From positions 35,446 through 99,445 of the forward strand of contig DDSZ01000016.1 of assembly GCA_002344205.1 (NCBI GenBank): 64,000 nt of DNA, given 5' to 3'. Position 1 is the stretch's first letter; every line of letters begins with the position of its first letter. The notes under the pieces were generated by a model. That model saw nothing but the letters and a program-made list of their open reading frames with translations, was not told the origin of the DNA and did no database searches. The position numbers and the translations under genes were made by a program. The stretch comes from Opitutaceae bacterium UBA2377. GTDB lineage: Bacteria; Verrucomicrobiota; Verrucomicrobiia; Opitutales; Opitutaceae. Shown here in pieces: positions 16,465 through 25,188 of the stretch.

Positions 16465-17553
16465 TCAGCCCGTGGCCAGTCGCGCGGCCACCTCGCGGGA
16501 AAACGTGGCAAAATCATCCAACCGGGGGCACCCATCACCCTCGATCATGCGGGCGAGACTGTCCCCGTCTTTGAATCCGCTGCCGGTCACGAGACAGACC
16601 ACCTGCTCGTCGGAGCGGACTTCGCCCGCGGCCGCGGCCCGGGCGAGACCGGCCAGCGCCACGGCCCCGGCTGGTTCGCAAAAGATGCCCTCCTCACGCG
16701 CGAGCCGGCGCTGCCAGCCAAAAACTTCCTCGTCGGTGACGAGGTGGCCGTTGCCGCCGGCAGCCCGGCAGGCCGCCAGGGTGGCATCGCCGTCGATCAC
16801 GTTGCCGACCTGCAGACCGCTGATGCGGGAGGTGCAGGTGACGGCCCGGGCGCGGGCGGCCCCGGCGCGCAGCGGGCCGGCGATCGTGTCGTTGCCCTCG
16901 GGCTGCACGCAATGCACGGCCGGGCGGAAACTCGCGCTCCGCGCAAATCCCCGGGCCACCGCAAGGGTCAGCCCGCCGCCGCCGCTGGGCGAAAACACAT
17001 GGGCAATGCCGCCGGGCAGCTGGGCGGCGAGTTCGTGGCTGATCGTCTCCACCCCCGCCATGCCCAGCGGCGAATAGGCGTAGGCGCTGATGAGGACCTC
17101 GGCCCGGAGACGTTGCGCCAGTGCCGGGAAACCTTGCATCACTTCCTGTGTGACCGCGGGGTCCAGGCCGAAGTTGCGGATCCGGAACAGGCGCGCGCCG
17201 TAGGCGAGCATCTGCCGGAGCTTACCCTCGGGAGCCGTGTCCACGATCGCGAGGAGGCAGGGCAGTCCGGCGGCGGCGGCATAGGCGGCGACCGCCGCCC
17301 CGGTGTTGCCGCTAGAAGTGCCCAAACAGCACTGCCGGCCCGCGGCCCGCAGGTGGGAAAGTGCCGCCGCCGCGAACCGGTCCTTGTAGGAACCGGTCGG
17401 GTTGGTGGTCTCCAGCTTGAAGGCCAGCCGCGGCACGCCGAGCTCCGCTCCCAGCCGGCGCGAGGCCACGAGGGGCGTCTGGCCTTCGCCCAGTGTCACG
17501 CGGTGGACCGGATCAAGTTCCGGCAGGCAGGCGGCGTATTTCCAAATGCTCAT
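16465..17553 (-). CDS. Threonine synthase-like PLP-dependent enzyme
   Basis: A 362-aa fold-type II PLP enzyme. The Schiff-base lysine is K57 in NPTGSYKDR, the SSGNTG substrate-binding loop is at about 80-85, and a glycine-rich phosphate-binding loop (SPSGGGG) lies near 190. The overall pattern is closest to threonine synthase/threonine dehydratase, which act on O-phosphohomoserine or serine/threonine. Its position between a mutarotase-like gene and a nitroreductase inside a sugar cluster is odd for amino-acid biosynthesis; it may instead eliminate a hydroxyl from a hydroxy-amino acid produced by the pathway. The start at 17553 follows the upstream gene's stop by six bases. Confidence 0.82.
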   Translation of the reverse strand: MSIWKYAACLPELDPVHRVTLGEGQTPLVASRRLGAELGVPRLAFKLETTNPTGSYKDRFAAAALSHLRAAGRQCCLGTSSGNTGAAVAAYAAAAGLPCLLAIVDTAPEGKLRQMLAYGARLFRIRNFGLDPAVTQEVMQGFPALAQRLRAEVLISAYAYSPLGMAGVETISHELAAQLPGGIAHVFSPSGGGGLTLAVARGFARSASFRPAVHCVQPEGNDTIAGPLRAGAARARAVTCTSRISGLQVGNVIDGDATLAACRAAGGNGHLVTDEEVFGWQRRLAREEGIFCEPAGAVALAGLARAAAAGEVRSDEQVVCLVTGSGFKDGDSLARMIEGDGCPRLDDFATFSREVAARLATG

Positions 17554-17559
17554 GCGGCG

Positions 17560-18594
17560 TCACAGTAGCCAAGGTTCGTCCGGCGCGGCGGTGAAGCCGC
17601 TGAGGAGCCGGGTGTGGAGCGCACCGCCGGCAGGGACCCACGCCACCTGACCGGATTCCAGCAGCTCGTCAAAGCGGCCCACCGGGGAGGTGCCCGGCTG
17701 GAGCGTAATCAGATGTCCATGCCCCCAGAGCGGGTAATCCGTGATCCCGCCCGCGTTCGCCCAGCTCCAGGCCCAGGGAAACCGTTTTTCGTCCCAACGC
17801 AGCGCAAACCCCAGCCGGCGGGCCTGATTCCACAGGCAGCCCCAGCCCACGCTGAAGTCGGTCAACTGCACCGAATGATCGAGTCCGCTGTCCTTCGGCG
17901 GCACCCGGCTGCAATCGCGCATCGAGCCGTCGGCCGTCACCGGAATGTGCGGCCAGGCGCCGCGGTAGCCCTGCTTGATCTGGCTGCCGACATCGCGCTT
18001 GAAATCATAGGTGGCGATGGTCCGAGCCGGCACCCGCAGTTCGGCACCGTCAATGAGGTCGCCCCCGAAGGCCGGATGGTGAAGCCAGGCGCAGGGCCGG
18101 TTGCGGTTGCTGCGGTTGGTCAGCGTCTCCTCCCAGACCAGCACCTCGGAACCGGCGGCCAGTTCCCAAACGCGTTCCAGCACAAAGGGCGTTCGCACCG
18201 AGCGGCCCGTGACTTTCACGCGCACCCGTTCCCGGCTCTCCTCGAGCACTTCCACCGCGAAAGGCAGCGCACGAAACTCCCCGTGCGCGCCGATGGGCGC
18301 CCCGTAGTAAGAGGTGGGGAAAAAGCCGGCCGGCAGCGACACGAACCACGAACCGTCCAGCACGTCGTAGAGGTCGCTGTTCCGCTCGATCGGCTGGGCC
18401 AGCAACGCGAGCCGGGGCGGCTGCAGCAGCGGGTTTTTCCACATGATGTCGAGGTTCTGTTCGAGATGCTCGAAGCCCAGCACCGCGGCCCCGAAATCCG
18501 GCCAGATCGTGATGCGCACGCGGCCGTTTTCCAGCACGAGCAGGTTGGCGCCGTCGCGTTGGACGCGGTGCAGACGGGGAACTGGGGAAGACAT
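17560..18594 (-). CDS. Aldose 1-epimerase-fold (galactose mutarotase-like) protein
   Basis: A 344-aa cytoplasmic protein with the beta-sandwich pattern of aldose epimerases. N-terminal strands contain VRITIWPDFGAAVLGFEH; the central block has EETLTNRSNRNRP followed by WLHHPAFGGDLIDGAELRVP; further on is GHLITLQPGTSPVGRFDELL, a typical family ending. I chose the ATG at 18594 (MSSPVPRLHRV) because the upstream extension has no homology and crosses the candidate operator. It probably interconverts anomers of the sugar handled by the cluster. It leads a three-gene minus-strand operon with the PLP enzyme and the nitroreductase. Confidence 0.75.
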   Translation of the reverse strand: MSSPVPRLHRVQRDGANLLVLENGRVRITIWPDFGAAVLGFEHLEQNLDIMWKNPLLQPPRLALLAQPIERNSDLYDVLDGSWFVSLPAGFFPTSYYGAPIGAHGEFRALPFAVEVLEESRERVRVKVTGRSVRTPFVLERVWELAAGSEVLVWEETLTNRSNRNRPCAWLHHPAFGGDLIDGAELRVPARTIATYDFKRDVGSQIKQGYRGAWPHIPVTADGSMRDCSRVPPKDSGLDHSVQLTDFSVGWGCLWNQARRLGFALRWDEKRFPWAWSWANAGGITDYPLWGHGHLITLQPGTSPVGRFDELLESGQVAWVPAGGALHTRLLSGFTAAPDEPWLL

Positions 18595-18685
18595 GGGTAT
18601 GGCAGGTTGGGCGGGCCGGCACAGAGGCATGCCAGTGCACGCGGCCCGAACGCAACCGTTCGCCCACGGACTGTCGGCATTCTTC

Positions 18686-18710
18686 CCCTGGTTACAATTC
18701 CTGACCAGGG
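18686..18710. promoter_or_regulatory. Candidate operator, site E (inverted repeat)
   Basis: A 25-bp inverted repeat with arms CCCTGGT (18686-18692) and ACCAGGG (18704-18710) around an 11-base spacer. It contains TGGTTACAA on the plus strand, close to the TGGTTACCA core of site A. It lies in the divergent region between the mutarotase-like gene (start 18594) and the deacylase gene (start 18791), the expected place for an operator controlling both directions. Confidence 0.42.
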
Positions 18711-18790
18711 ATGCGGCGTTGTGCTCCCCGCGCCTCGCGCCACAAATTTCACCGTCATCCGGTCTCGCCGGATTTCCGCCCCGCACCTCC

Positions 18791-19759
18791 ATGAAATCGT
18801 CCCCTCCCTTCTGGTCCCGGCTCGGCCAAGGCCGGCATGTCCGGCGCATCGGCTCCGGCAGCCCCGCCTTCACCGCCCTGGTCCTGCGCGGCCGGCTCGG
18901 TCCGGTCGCGGTGATCAACGGCGGCACGCACGGCGACGAATACGAAGGGCCGACCGTCCTGCAGGAGCTGGCCGCGCAGATCCGGCCGGACCGGCTGCAG
19001 GGCACCCTCGTCATCATCCCGGTGCTTCACGAGGCCGCGTTTTTTGCCGGCACGCGCTGTCATCCGGAGGACGGCAGCAACCTCGCCCGGGTGTTTCCGG
19101 GCAATCCTCGGGGCAACCACGCGGAACGGGTGGCCGCCCTGTTTCTCGAGCGGGTGCTCCGCCACGCGGACTATTATCTGGACCTGCACAGCGGCGGCAC
19201 CGCCTACGACCTGCTGCCCTGGTCGGGCTACATGCTGACCGGACGGGCGGAGATCGACGCGATTCAGCACCGCATGGCCCGGTGCTTTGACGACTACTGG
19301 TGCTGGGGCAGCCACTATGCGCCGGGGCGCACACTCAGCGCCGCGGCCGCCGCCCAGGTGCCGGCCATCTACACCGAATCGCGCGGCGCAGGCGGCGTGC
19401 ATCCCGCCGACCGGGCCGCCCTCCACCGCGGACTCAGGCATTTTCTCGTTGCGTTCGGTTTTGTCCGCGGCCCGACACCCCGGTTGAAAAAACCGCCGGT
19501 GCGGATCGCGCGCCACAAGGAAGAAGCCCACCTCCAATTGCACCACCCGGCACCGGCCGACGGCCTGTTCATTCCTGCGGTGACCGTCGGTGCCGTCCTA
19601 GCCCGTCGCAGCATCATCGGCCGACTGCACCCCTTGGGCCCGGCGCCGGCCGTCACCATCCGTGCCGGTCACCGCGGCACCCTTGTCTGCCTGCGGCGGC
19701 AGCGGTCGGTCCGCAAGGGCGAGGCCCTGGCCACCGTGGTGGCACTGCCGCGGCGATGA
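18791..19759 (+). CDS. Succinylglutamate desuccinylase/aspartoacylase-type zinc deacylase
   Basis: A 322-aa member of the M14-like AstE/AspA family, which hydrolyses N-acyl bonds of amino acids. Zinc ligands are visible as H47 and E50 (NGGTHGDEYEGP) and H133 (YYLDLHSGG); the catalytic glutamate fits E196 in IYTESRG. The C-terminal domain (about 240-322) is a beta-barrel of the lipoyl/biotinyl-like sort often fused to this family. The ATG at 18791 was chosen because earlier codons would run through the regulatory region. The stop overlaps the ATG of the FAD oxidoreductase (ATGA), so they are translationally coupled and likely act in sequence: deacylate, then oxidise. Confidence 0.85.
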   Translation: MKSSPPFWSRLGQGRHVRRIGSGSPAFTALVLRGRLGPVAVINGGTHGDEYEGPTVLQELAAQIRPDRLQGTLVIIPVLHEAAFFAGTRCHPEDGSNLARVFPGNPRGNHAERVAALFLERVLRHADYYLDLHSGGTAYDLLPWSGYMLTGRAEIDAIQHRMARCFDDYWCWGSHYAPGRTLSAAAAAQVPAIYTESRGAGGVHPADRAALHRGLRHFLVAFGFVRGPTPRLKKPPVRIARHKEEAHLQLHHPAPADGLFIPAVTVGAVLARRSIIGRLHPLGPAPAVTIRAGHRGTLVCLRRQRSVRKGEALATVVALPRR

Positions 19760-20934
19760 ATGGTCCCCGCATTGCGGTGGTGGGCGCCGGGGTCCTGGGT
19801 GCCTGGACCGCCCGGAGCCTGCAGCTCCGGGGCGCACGGGTGACACTGGTCGATGCCTGGGGGCCCGCCAACTCGCGGTCCTCCTCCGGGGACGAGACTC
19901 GCATCATCCGCGGCGCCTACGGGGATCAGCCACATTATGTCGAGCTGACGGACCGCAGTTTCCACCTGTGGGAGGAACTTGGGTCCGGCAGCAGCGGGCC
20001 CCTGCTCGACCGGATCGGCGCCCTGTGGTTGTTCGGCGATGATTCCAGCTTTGTCACGCAGGCGCTGCCGCACCTCGAACGCTGGCATTTTCCAATCGAG
20101 CCGTTGGAAACCACGACGGCCCGGCGGCGTTTTCCGCAGATCAACTGGGACGGCGTGGTCGCGGCCTATCACGAACACCGGGCCGGGTTACTTTATGCAC
20201 GCCGGGCGGTGCGCGAGGTCGTGGCCCGTTTTGCCAGCGCGGGCGGCGAGCTGCGCCTAGCCCGCGTGCAGCCCCGTAGCGCCACCAATGCGGGCCGCCA
20301 CGGGCTCGTCCTGGCCGACGGCAGCTCACTGAAGGCCGACCGGTATGTCTTCGCCGCCGGACCCTGGCTGTGCGAACTATTCCCCGACTGGATCGGCCCC
20401 TGGCTGCGACCCACCCGGCAGGAGGTGTTTTACTTCGGCACGCCTGCGGGCGATGCGGACCTTACCGGCGCGGCATTGCCCGCGTGGATCGACAACGCCC
20501 GTGGCAGCTGGTATGGCATCCCCGGCAACGAAGACCGGGGCTTCAAGATTTCGTCCAACGACCTCGGCGCGGTCGTTGATCCGACCACGGCCGAGCGGAC
20601 GCCGGATGCCGTGCGCCTGCAACGGGCCCGGGTGCACCTGGGCTTCCGTTTTCCCGCGCTGGCCGGTGCCCCGCTGCTGGAATCACGCGTCTGCCAGTAT
20701 GAGAACACCCCGGACCGCGACCTGTTGATCGATTTCTCCCCGGAAGATCCCAACACCTTGGTCATCGGCGGGGGCTCCGGCCATGCTTTCAAGATGGGGC
20801 CGGCTCTCGGCGAACTGGTCGCGCGAATCACGCTGGGCGAAGTGCCGCCGCCGGCCATTTTTCAGACCGGCCGTTTTGCCAGCTGGCCGCCGGAGGACCC
20901 GCGGCTGAAGGCCTTCGCCGCCCTTCAACGGTGA
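19756..20934 (+). CDS. FAD-dependent amino-acid/amine oxidoreductase (DAO family)
   Basis: A 392-aa flavoprotein. The N-terminal dinucleotide-binding fold is IAVVGAGVLGAWTARSLQ (G10, G12, G15), with the ribose-binding acidic residue in LVDAWG. The family layout resembles monomeric sarcosine oxidase and N-methyltryptophan oxidase, including the C-terminal FAD contact LVIGGGSGHAFKMGPALG. The start overlaps the deacylase stop by four bases. It probably oxidises a secondary amine or amino acid released by that deacylase; the exact substrate is not readable from sequence. Confidence 0.87.
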   Translation: MNGPRIAVVGAGVLGAWTARSLQLRGARVTLVDAWGPANSRSSSGDETRIIRGAYGDQPHYVELTDRSFHLWEELGSGSSGPLLDRIGALWLFGDDSSFVTQALPHLERWHFPIEPLETTTARRRFPQINWDGVVAAYHEHRAGLLYARRAVREVVARFASAGGELRLARVQPRSATNAGRHGLVLADGSSLKADRYVFAAGPWLCELFPDWIGPWLRPTRQEVFYFGTPAGDADLTGAALPAWIDNARGSWYGIPGNEDRGFKISSNDLGAVVDPTTAERTPDAVRLQRARVHLGFRFPALAGAPLLESRVCQYENTPDRDLLIDFSPEDPNTLVIGGGSGHAFKMGPALGELVARITLGEVPPPAIFQTGRFASWPPEDPRLKAFAALQR

Positions 20935-20950
20935 AAGGAGCGGGCGCCTC

Positions 20951-21712
20951 TCAGGCCAGCAGGCCGCCATCCACAACCACGGTCGTGCCTGTCACATACC
21001 GCGCCCGGGCAGAAACAAGGAAGGCGACCATCTCGCCGATATCGGTGGGCTGGCCCTGCCCCAGCGGCGTCTGTCCCGCCACATCGCTCTTAAGACCCTT
21101 GGCCTTGAGCTCCTGCAGGAGCTTTTCGTAGGTGTCGGTCCAGATGTCGCCGGGGGCCACGGCCACCACCCGGATGTGGTGCGGCGCGAGTTCCTTCGCC
21201 ATGGACTGCGCCAGGTTGGAAAGCGCGGCCTTGGTCGCCGCGTAAACGGAGGCGTTGAGCTGCGGCCGGATGGCATTGATCGAGGAGATGTGAACCATCA
21301 CACCACCGGTGCCTTGGGCGCGCATGATCCGGCCGGCGGCGACGGAAAGCTGGATCACCCCGCGCAGATTCACCGCGAGAATCCGGTCGATCGTTGCATC
21401 CTCCAGTTCAAGAAAAGCTCCACCGGCGCCGGCGCCGCTGAGCGCGGCATTGTTGACCAGGACATCCAGCCCGCCCAGCGCCTCCACCGCCGCCGCGACC
21501 AAGCGGCGGCAATCTTCCGGCCGGCCCTGATCGTAGGCCACCGCGGTCACCCGGTCCGGATGGCGGGCCGCCAGGTCGGCGGCGACCGACGGATCGGGCT
21601 GGCCGACGACCACGGACGCGCCGTCCCGCACGAGGCACTCGGTGATGGCCCGGCCGATGTTCGTGGCCCCTCCCGTAACCAGCGCGCGCAGGTTCGTGCC
21701 GGAAGCCGCCAT
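20951..21712 (-). CDS. Short-chain dehydrogenase/reductase (SDR)
   Basis: A 253-aa classical SDR. Cofactor motif ALVTGGATNIGRA near residue 10, structural NNAALSG near 85, catalytic serine in VHISSINAIRP and the YxxxK pair in VYAATKAAL, ending with VTGTTVVVDGGLLA as usual for the family. The start at 21712 was chosen because it directly follows the aldolase stop (21714-21716) in an overlapping-operon arrangement. It probably oxidises a sugar or sugar-acid hydroxyl. It converges on the FAD oxidoreductase, with only 16 bases between stops. Confidence 0.9.
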   Translation of the reverse strand: MAASGTNLRALVTGGATNIGRAITECLVRDGASVVVGQPDPSVAADLAARHPDRVTAVAYDQGRPEDCRRLVAAAVEALGGLDVLVNNAALSGAGAGGAFLELEDATIDRILAVNLRGVIQLSVAAGRIMRAQGTGGVMVHISSINAIRPQLNASVYAATKAALSNLAQSMAKELAPHHIRVVAVAPGDIWTDTYEKLLQELKAKGLKSDVAGQTPLGQGQPTDIGEMVAFLVSARARYVTGTTVVVDGGLLA

Positions 21713-21713
21713 G

Positions 21714-22529
21714 TCAGTAAGCCTTGCCCGCCGGGGTGGACGCCTGCGCATGCAGGCCCAGGGCCTTTTCAAAATTGGCGCGGTAGCGCTGCTGCATCGA
21801 ATGGGCCACCGCCTCGAAGTCGCTGCCATGGGCGATAAACCGCGCCCCCTGCGCCATGATGGCCGCCATGTCGTCCGGGTTGCCGGAAGGCCGGCCCCAA
21901 TGGATGCCGTGGCGCGCCGCCGCCGCCGCGATCCGCGCCTGCGCCGCCTGCATTTTGGGTTCCGCCCAGTTCAGCGGACACCCCAGCCGGAGCGCCAGAT
22001 CGCCCGGCCCGATGAACAACACATCCACGCCTTTGACCGCGGCAATCGCCTCGACATTCTCAAGTGCTTCGAGCGTCTCGATCTGCACGGCGATCAAGGT
22101 CTCGCGGTTGGCCTCCGCCGGATACTTCTCCGTTCCCGACAGGTAAAAATTGTTGTCCAGCCCCGCCCCGTCCAGTCCGCGCTGGCCCAGGGGCGGAAAC
22201 TTGAGTGCATCGACCAGGTGCCGGGCGGCTTCCACCGTGGAAACGTGCGGCACCAGCACCCCTGTGGCACCCATCTCAAGGAGCTGGTAGAGCTGCGTCT
22301 TGCCAAGCACCGTGGGCCGCACGATGCAGTCGATATCGGCGAGGTGATGCATCGCAATCAGACGCTGCATCTCCCGGTTATCCCAAGTGTTGTGTTCATT
22401 ATCCAACCAGATGCCGTCGTAGCCGGCCTGCGCCGCGTGGGCCGGATACATGTTGCTGGGGTTGTAGAGACAGCACACTCGGGCCGTTTGTCCGGCCCTC
22501 AGCCGGGCCAAAGTCTTGGAAGCTCGCAT
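21714..22529 (-). CDS. HpcH/HpaI family class II aldolase (copy 2)
   Basis: A 271-aa 2-keto-3-deoxy-sugar-acid aldolase, closely similar to the product of 5770-6555 (shared GYDGIWLD.EH, ATGVL.PH, LKFPPLG.RGLDG.GLD, GVD.LF.GP.DL.LRLG). The metal-ligand glutamate is in VQIETLEAL. It is followed one base later by the SDR gene, so dehydrogenase and aldolase likely act in one pathway. Candidate regulatory palindromes lie 37-120 bases upstream of its start. Confidence 0.88.
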   Translation of the reverse strand: MRASKTLARLRAGQTARVCCLYNPSNMYPAHAAQAGYDGIWLDNEHNTWDNREMQRLIAMHHLADIDCIVRPTVLGKTQLYQLLEMGATGVLVPHVSTVEAARHLVDALKFPPLGQRGLDGAGLDNNFYLSGTEKYPAEANRETLIAVQIETLEALENVEAIAAVKGVDVLFIGPGDLALRLGCPLNWAEPKMQAAQARIAAAAARHGIHWGRPSGNPDDMAAIMAQGARFIAHGSDFEAVAHSMQQRYRANFEKALGLHAQASTPAGKAY

Positions 22530-22565
22530 GATTTAAGTCGGAAGGAATGGTTGAACCGCGGGTAT

Positions 22566-22578
22566 GGTCAAAATGACC
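22566..22578. promoter_or_regulatory. 13-bp perfect palindrome upstream of aldolase copy 2
   Basis: GGTCA-AAA-TGACC is a perfect inverted repeat 37 bases upstream of the aldolase ATG on the minus strand. Its half-site GGTCAT also occurs at the edge of site C nearby (22646-22651 read on the minus strand), so the two elements may bind the same or co-operating regulators. Confidence 0.35.
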
Positions 22579-22635
22579 GGTGCGGCAGGAATACGCAGAA
22601 TTGGGACGGAACCCGCCTGGCTTCCCAGCGTCAAT

Positions 22636-22650
22636 CACTGGTAAGATGAC
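22636..22650. promoter_or_regulatory. Candidate operator, site C
   Basis: On the minus strand this reads GTCATCTTACCAGTG, sharing TTACCAGT with sites A and B. It lies 107 bases upstream of the aldolase start and between that gene and the 3' end of the upstream unknown gene. It would fit an operator or activator site for the aldolase/SDR unit. Confidence 0.35.
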
Positions 22651-22672
22651 CTAACCTGCCGGGCGGGGTGGG

Positions 22673-23470
22673 TCAGTCGGTCACCACCCACAAAGAGTGG
22701 CGGGCGGTCACCCGGCACACCTCGCCGAAATGATGCACCGCGACGTCATGCCCCTCCAGGGGGGTAGGTTTGCTGACCAAAAATTCCGCCCAGTCGCCGC
22801 CCAGATGTGCCACATACGCGAGGTGCAGCCGCTCAATCGGCGCGGGGCCCGTGGCTTCGCCGCGATAGAGCACGGGGCCGGTGTCAACCTGGTAGTAGCG
22901 GTGCCGCTCGCTGAAGTTCACGGTCTTAACGGGATACTCCAGCAGCACCTCGCCGTCCGGCGACGCATAGCCCGTGCGGGCGACCACTTCACGGTCCCCG
23001 GACAACACCCCGATGACTTCGTCTATGGTTTCGATGCGCCGGGCGGTGCGCCGGCGCACCTTGAGTTCGTGGGTTTCGAAGGCCTGCACCGGATCAATGC
23101 ACTGGCGCTCCGGTTGAGGCCCGAGGCTTGGCGGGTGCAGCATCACACCCTTGTCTACCTTGTCCCAGCGTTTGATCACCATGAACTCGTCCACACTGCT
23201 CACCGCGCACATGTCGGCATTGGGCTGCATCCACACATCGCGCTCCACGAACACCTGCTCCGTCTTGCACGAAGCGCCCAGTCCATAGACGCCGGTCCCG
23301 TCGGACCGGGAGTGGGTCATGAGGCATTCCAACGGCATGCGCACGTTGTTCAGGGTGGTCGGCGGCGGTTGGGAAACGGTCAAGAGGGGTTTCTTGGTCG
23401 TATCGTGCCGCCAGCGGATAAAAGAACGCGCGAAATCGCAGACCTGGGTGGTTTCTTCGGATTTTTTCAT
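22673..23470 (-). CDS. Conserved protein of unknown function, family member 2
   Basis: A 265-aa paralogue of the protein at 2946-3746, unrecognised as to family. The start at 23470 (MKKSEETTQVCDFARSF) was chosen because it aligns with MSSFTVQICDFTRSY of the first copy; the frame is open a further 69 bases upstream. All the conserved blocks recur: LGASCKTEQ, QPNAD, KRWDKVDKGVM, SLGPQPERQ, LEYPVKTVNF, YYQVDTGPVLY, LAYVAHL, WAEFLVSKPTPL and VAVHHF. No export signal. Its presence at both ends of the same catabolic locus argues for a direct role in the pathway. Confidence 0.8.
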   Translation of the reverse strand: MKKSEETTQVCDFARSFIRWRHDTTKKPLLTVSQPPPTTLNNVRMPLECLMTHSRSDGTGVYGLGASCKTEQVFVERDVWMQPNADMCAVSSVDEFMVIKRWDKVDKGVMLHPPSLGPQPERQCIDPVQAFETHELKVRRRTARRIETIDEVIGVLSGDREVVARTGYASPDGEVLLEYPVKTVNFSERHRYYQVDTGPVLYRGEATGPAPIERLHLAYVAHLGGDWAEFLVSKPTPLEGHDVAVHHFGEVCRVTARHSLWVVTD

Positions 23471-23536
23471 GGGCAGGATGACAAGGGGGGACTGGTTCTG
23501 AATCAGCGGGATGCACGGATTGCCGCAACGGGGTTT

Positions 23537-23547
23537 CACTGGTCAGT
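23537..23547. promoter_or_regulatory. Candidate operator, site F
   Basis: CACTGGTCAGT (minus strand ACTGACCAGTG) lies 67 bases upstream of the second unknown-family gene. It shares ACCAGTG with site C and GACCAG with the right arm of site E. Weak individually; supported by recurrence at the head of a transcription unit. Confidence 0.3.
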
Positions 23548-23592
23548 CGGTATGGCCATCGCGCGGTTGTCCGCCAGCAGCGTCACTCACGC

Positions 23593-25188
23593 CTACTTTT
23601 CGGCCGGCCGCCAGTGCCAGACATGCGGCGTGCGCACCCCGCCGCGCGGCTCGCCCGAGGGAATGACCCAGCCGTCCTGCCAGCGGAGTGCGGGGCTGGT
23701 AACCACCGGCTCCGGCCAGGCTTCCGGCCACAGTTCCCAATCCAGCTTCGCCACGTCAAAAAAAAGGATGTCGTCCGGCAGCGGCGCTTCGCGGGGCAGT
23801 TTGCCAACCTGGGCCCCATCTACCCCGCCGAGCACAAAAAAACCGCGGGCCGCCGCAACCGCGGGCGCAGCGGTCACGGACCAGGGCAGATCGGGCAGAC
23901 GTTCCCATTCGCCAGATTCGATCCGGTAGCGGTAGGCGTCGCGCAGATATTCCGGCGTGGTCTTGCCGGCTGCATCCATCCCCAGATGCAATCCGCTGGC
24001 CAGGTAGATCCAACCCTCGACCGCGGCCATCACCGCCAGCGTCCGTGAAGGCCCCGGCCAGGGCGGCAGCTCAGTCCAACCCGCGGCTCCGTGGGCAGGA
24101 TCGTAAACGAAAAACCGGCGCAAACTTTCCCGCGGCGTGCTCCCGCCGGCACCGCCGGCGAGATAAATGCGCCCCGCCCACACCGCCGCGGCGGCCTGCG
24201 TAACCGGTTGCGGCAGTCGCGGCAGCGGGGTGAAATCGGCTGCGGTTCCGTTCCAACGCAGCAGGAAAGCATCTTCGCGCAGGCCTTCCGGGTTTTCGCC
24301 CCCGGCCACCACCACACCGGCGGCCGACGAAGCCACCGCCGCATAGCCGCGTGGCTCGGGCAGCCTCCCGGCGGGCCGCCAGGCGTCCGCACCGGGCGCC
24401 AGGACAAACAGCTCGTCATACGTGACCCGTTTTCCCCCCGCCCAGGGCGGTGCTTCGGGAAAATTCGTGCCGCCTCCGGCCATCAGCATGTCACCGTGGG
24501 TCCCGGCCACGATACCCGCCACGCCTTGGCCCTGGGGAAAGACCGGCAAACGGCGCCATGTGGCCGGCGATTGCATCGCGTCGGTCCATGACAGCCGGGC
24601 GATCCGACACTGCCCTCCCTCCGTGACATAGGCCACCACCATCTCCTCGGGACCTCCCGCCACCGCAGCCGCCCCGACCTCCGTTCCCCAGGGATCGGCC
24701 GCAAATCCGATGTCCCGGGACCGACCGTTCTCATGAACGGTCAGCACCAGCGGCGCACTTGGAAAGACCGGCTGCTTTCCCGGCACACGGGTTCCGGAAC
24801 GCACGCCGAGGAGCTTCCCTTCCCAAGCGGCCGCAGCCAAAAGTCCCTCAGCCGGGAGCGAACCCGGCAGCAGTTCTCCGGGTGTCGGCGAGGACCAGGT
24901 CCTGCCCCCGTCGACAGAAACGGAACGCAGGCCGGTCCCGTCCGGCGCCGACCAGGCGGCCACATAGGCCGAAGTGCCAGTGCGCTTGAGACCAACGGCC
25001 GGCGACGCAACCGAGGCCGGACCCACGACCACCGGATTGATCCTTGTCATCGTCGTTCGGGACTGGCCGGCATTCATAGCAGCGGGAACTGCGGCCACCC
25101 CTGCCAAGGCCACCCCGCACAGGGCCAGTGCGGCGGCCAGTCGGCCGTAAGGTCTGGCGGGGGACGCTGCATTTGCCCGCCGTTTCAT
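23593..25188 (-). CDS. Exported Asp-box plus kelch-propeller protein (sialate epimerase-like)
   Basis: A 531-aa protein with an N-terminal signal or anchor segment (residues about 16-38, LAAALALCGVALAGVAAVPAA). An Asp-box as found in sialidases (SVDGGRTW) is at 91-98. From about residue 230 the protein is a kelch propeller like the cyclically permuted mutarotases / N-acetylneuraminate epimerase NanM, with GGGTNFPEAPPWAGGKRVTYDELFVL and repeated GG...Y blades. The ATG overlaps the stop of the DapA/NanA-type gene (ATGA), the same partner known from sialic-acid loci. Likely role: anomer or epimer conversion of an acidic nine-carbon-type sugar, perhaps on the surface; sialidase activity is not claimed from one Asp-box. 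Confidence 0.72.
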   Translation of the reverse strand: MKRRANAASPARPYGRLAAALALCGVALAGVAAVPAAMNAGQSRTTMTRINPVVVGPASVASPAVGLKRTGTSAYVAAWSAPDGTGLRSVSVDGGRTWSSPTPGELLPGSLPAEGLLAAAAWEGKLLGVRSGTRVPGKQPVFPSAPLVLTVHENGRSRDIGFAADPWGTEVGAAAVAGGPEEMVVAYVTEGGQCRIARLSWTDAMQSPATWRRLPVFPQGQGVAGIVAGTHGDMLMAGGGTNFPEAPPWAGGKRVTYDELFVLAPGADAWRPAGRLPEPRGYAAVASSAAGVVVAGGENPEGLREDAFLLRWNGTAADFTPLPRLPQPVTQAAAAVWAGRIYLAGGAGGSTPRESLRRFFVYDPAHGAAGWTELPPWPGPSRTLAVMAAVEGWIYLASGLHLGMDAAGKTTPEYLRDAYRYRIESGEWERLPDLPWSVTAAPAVAAARGFFVLGGVDGAQVGKLPREAPLPDDILFFDVAKLDWELWPEAWPEPVVTSPALRWQDGWVIPSGEPRGGVRTPHVWHWRPAEK

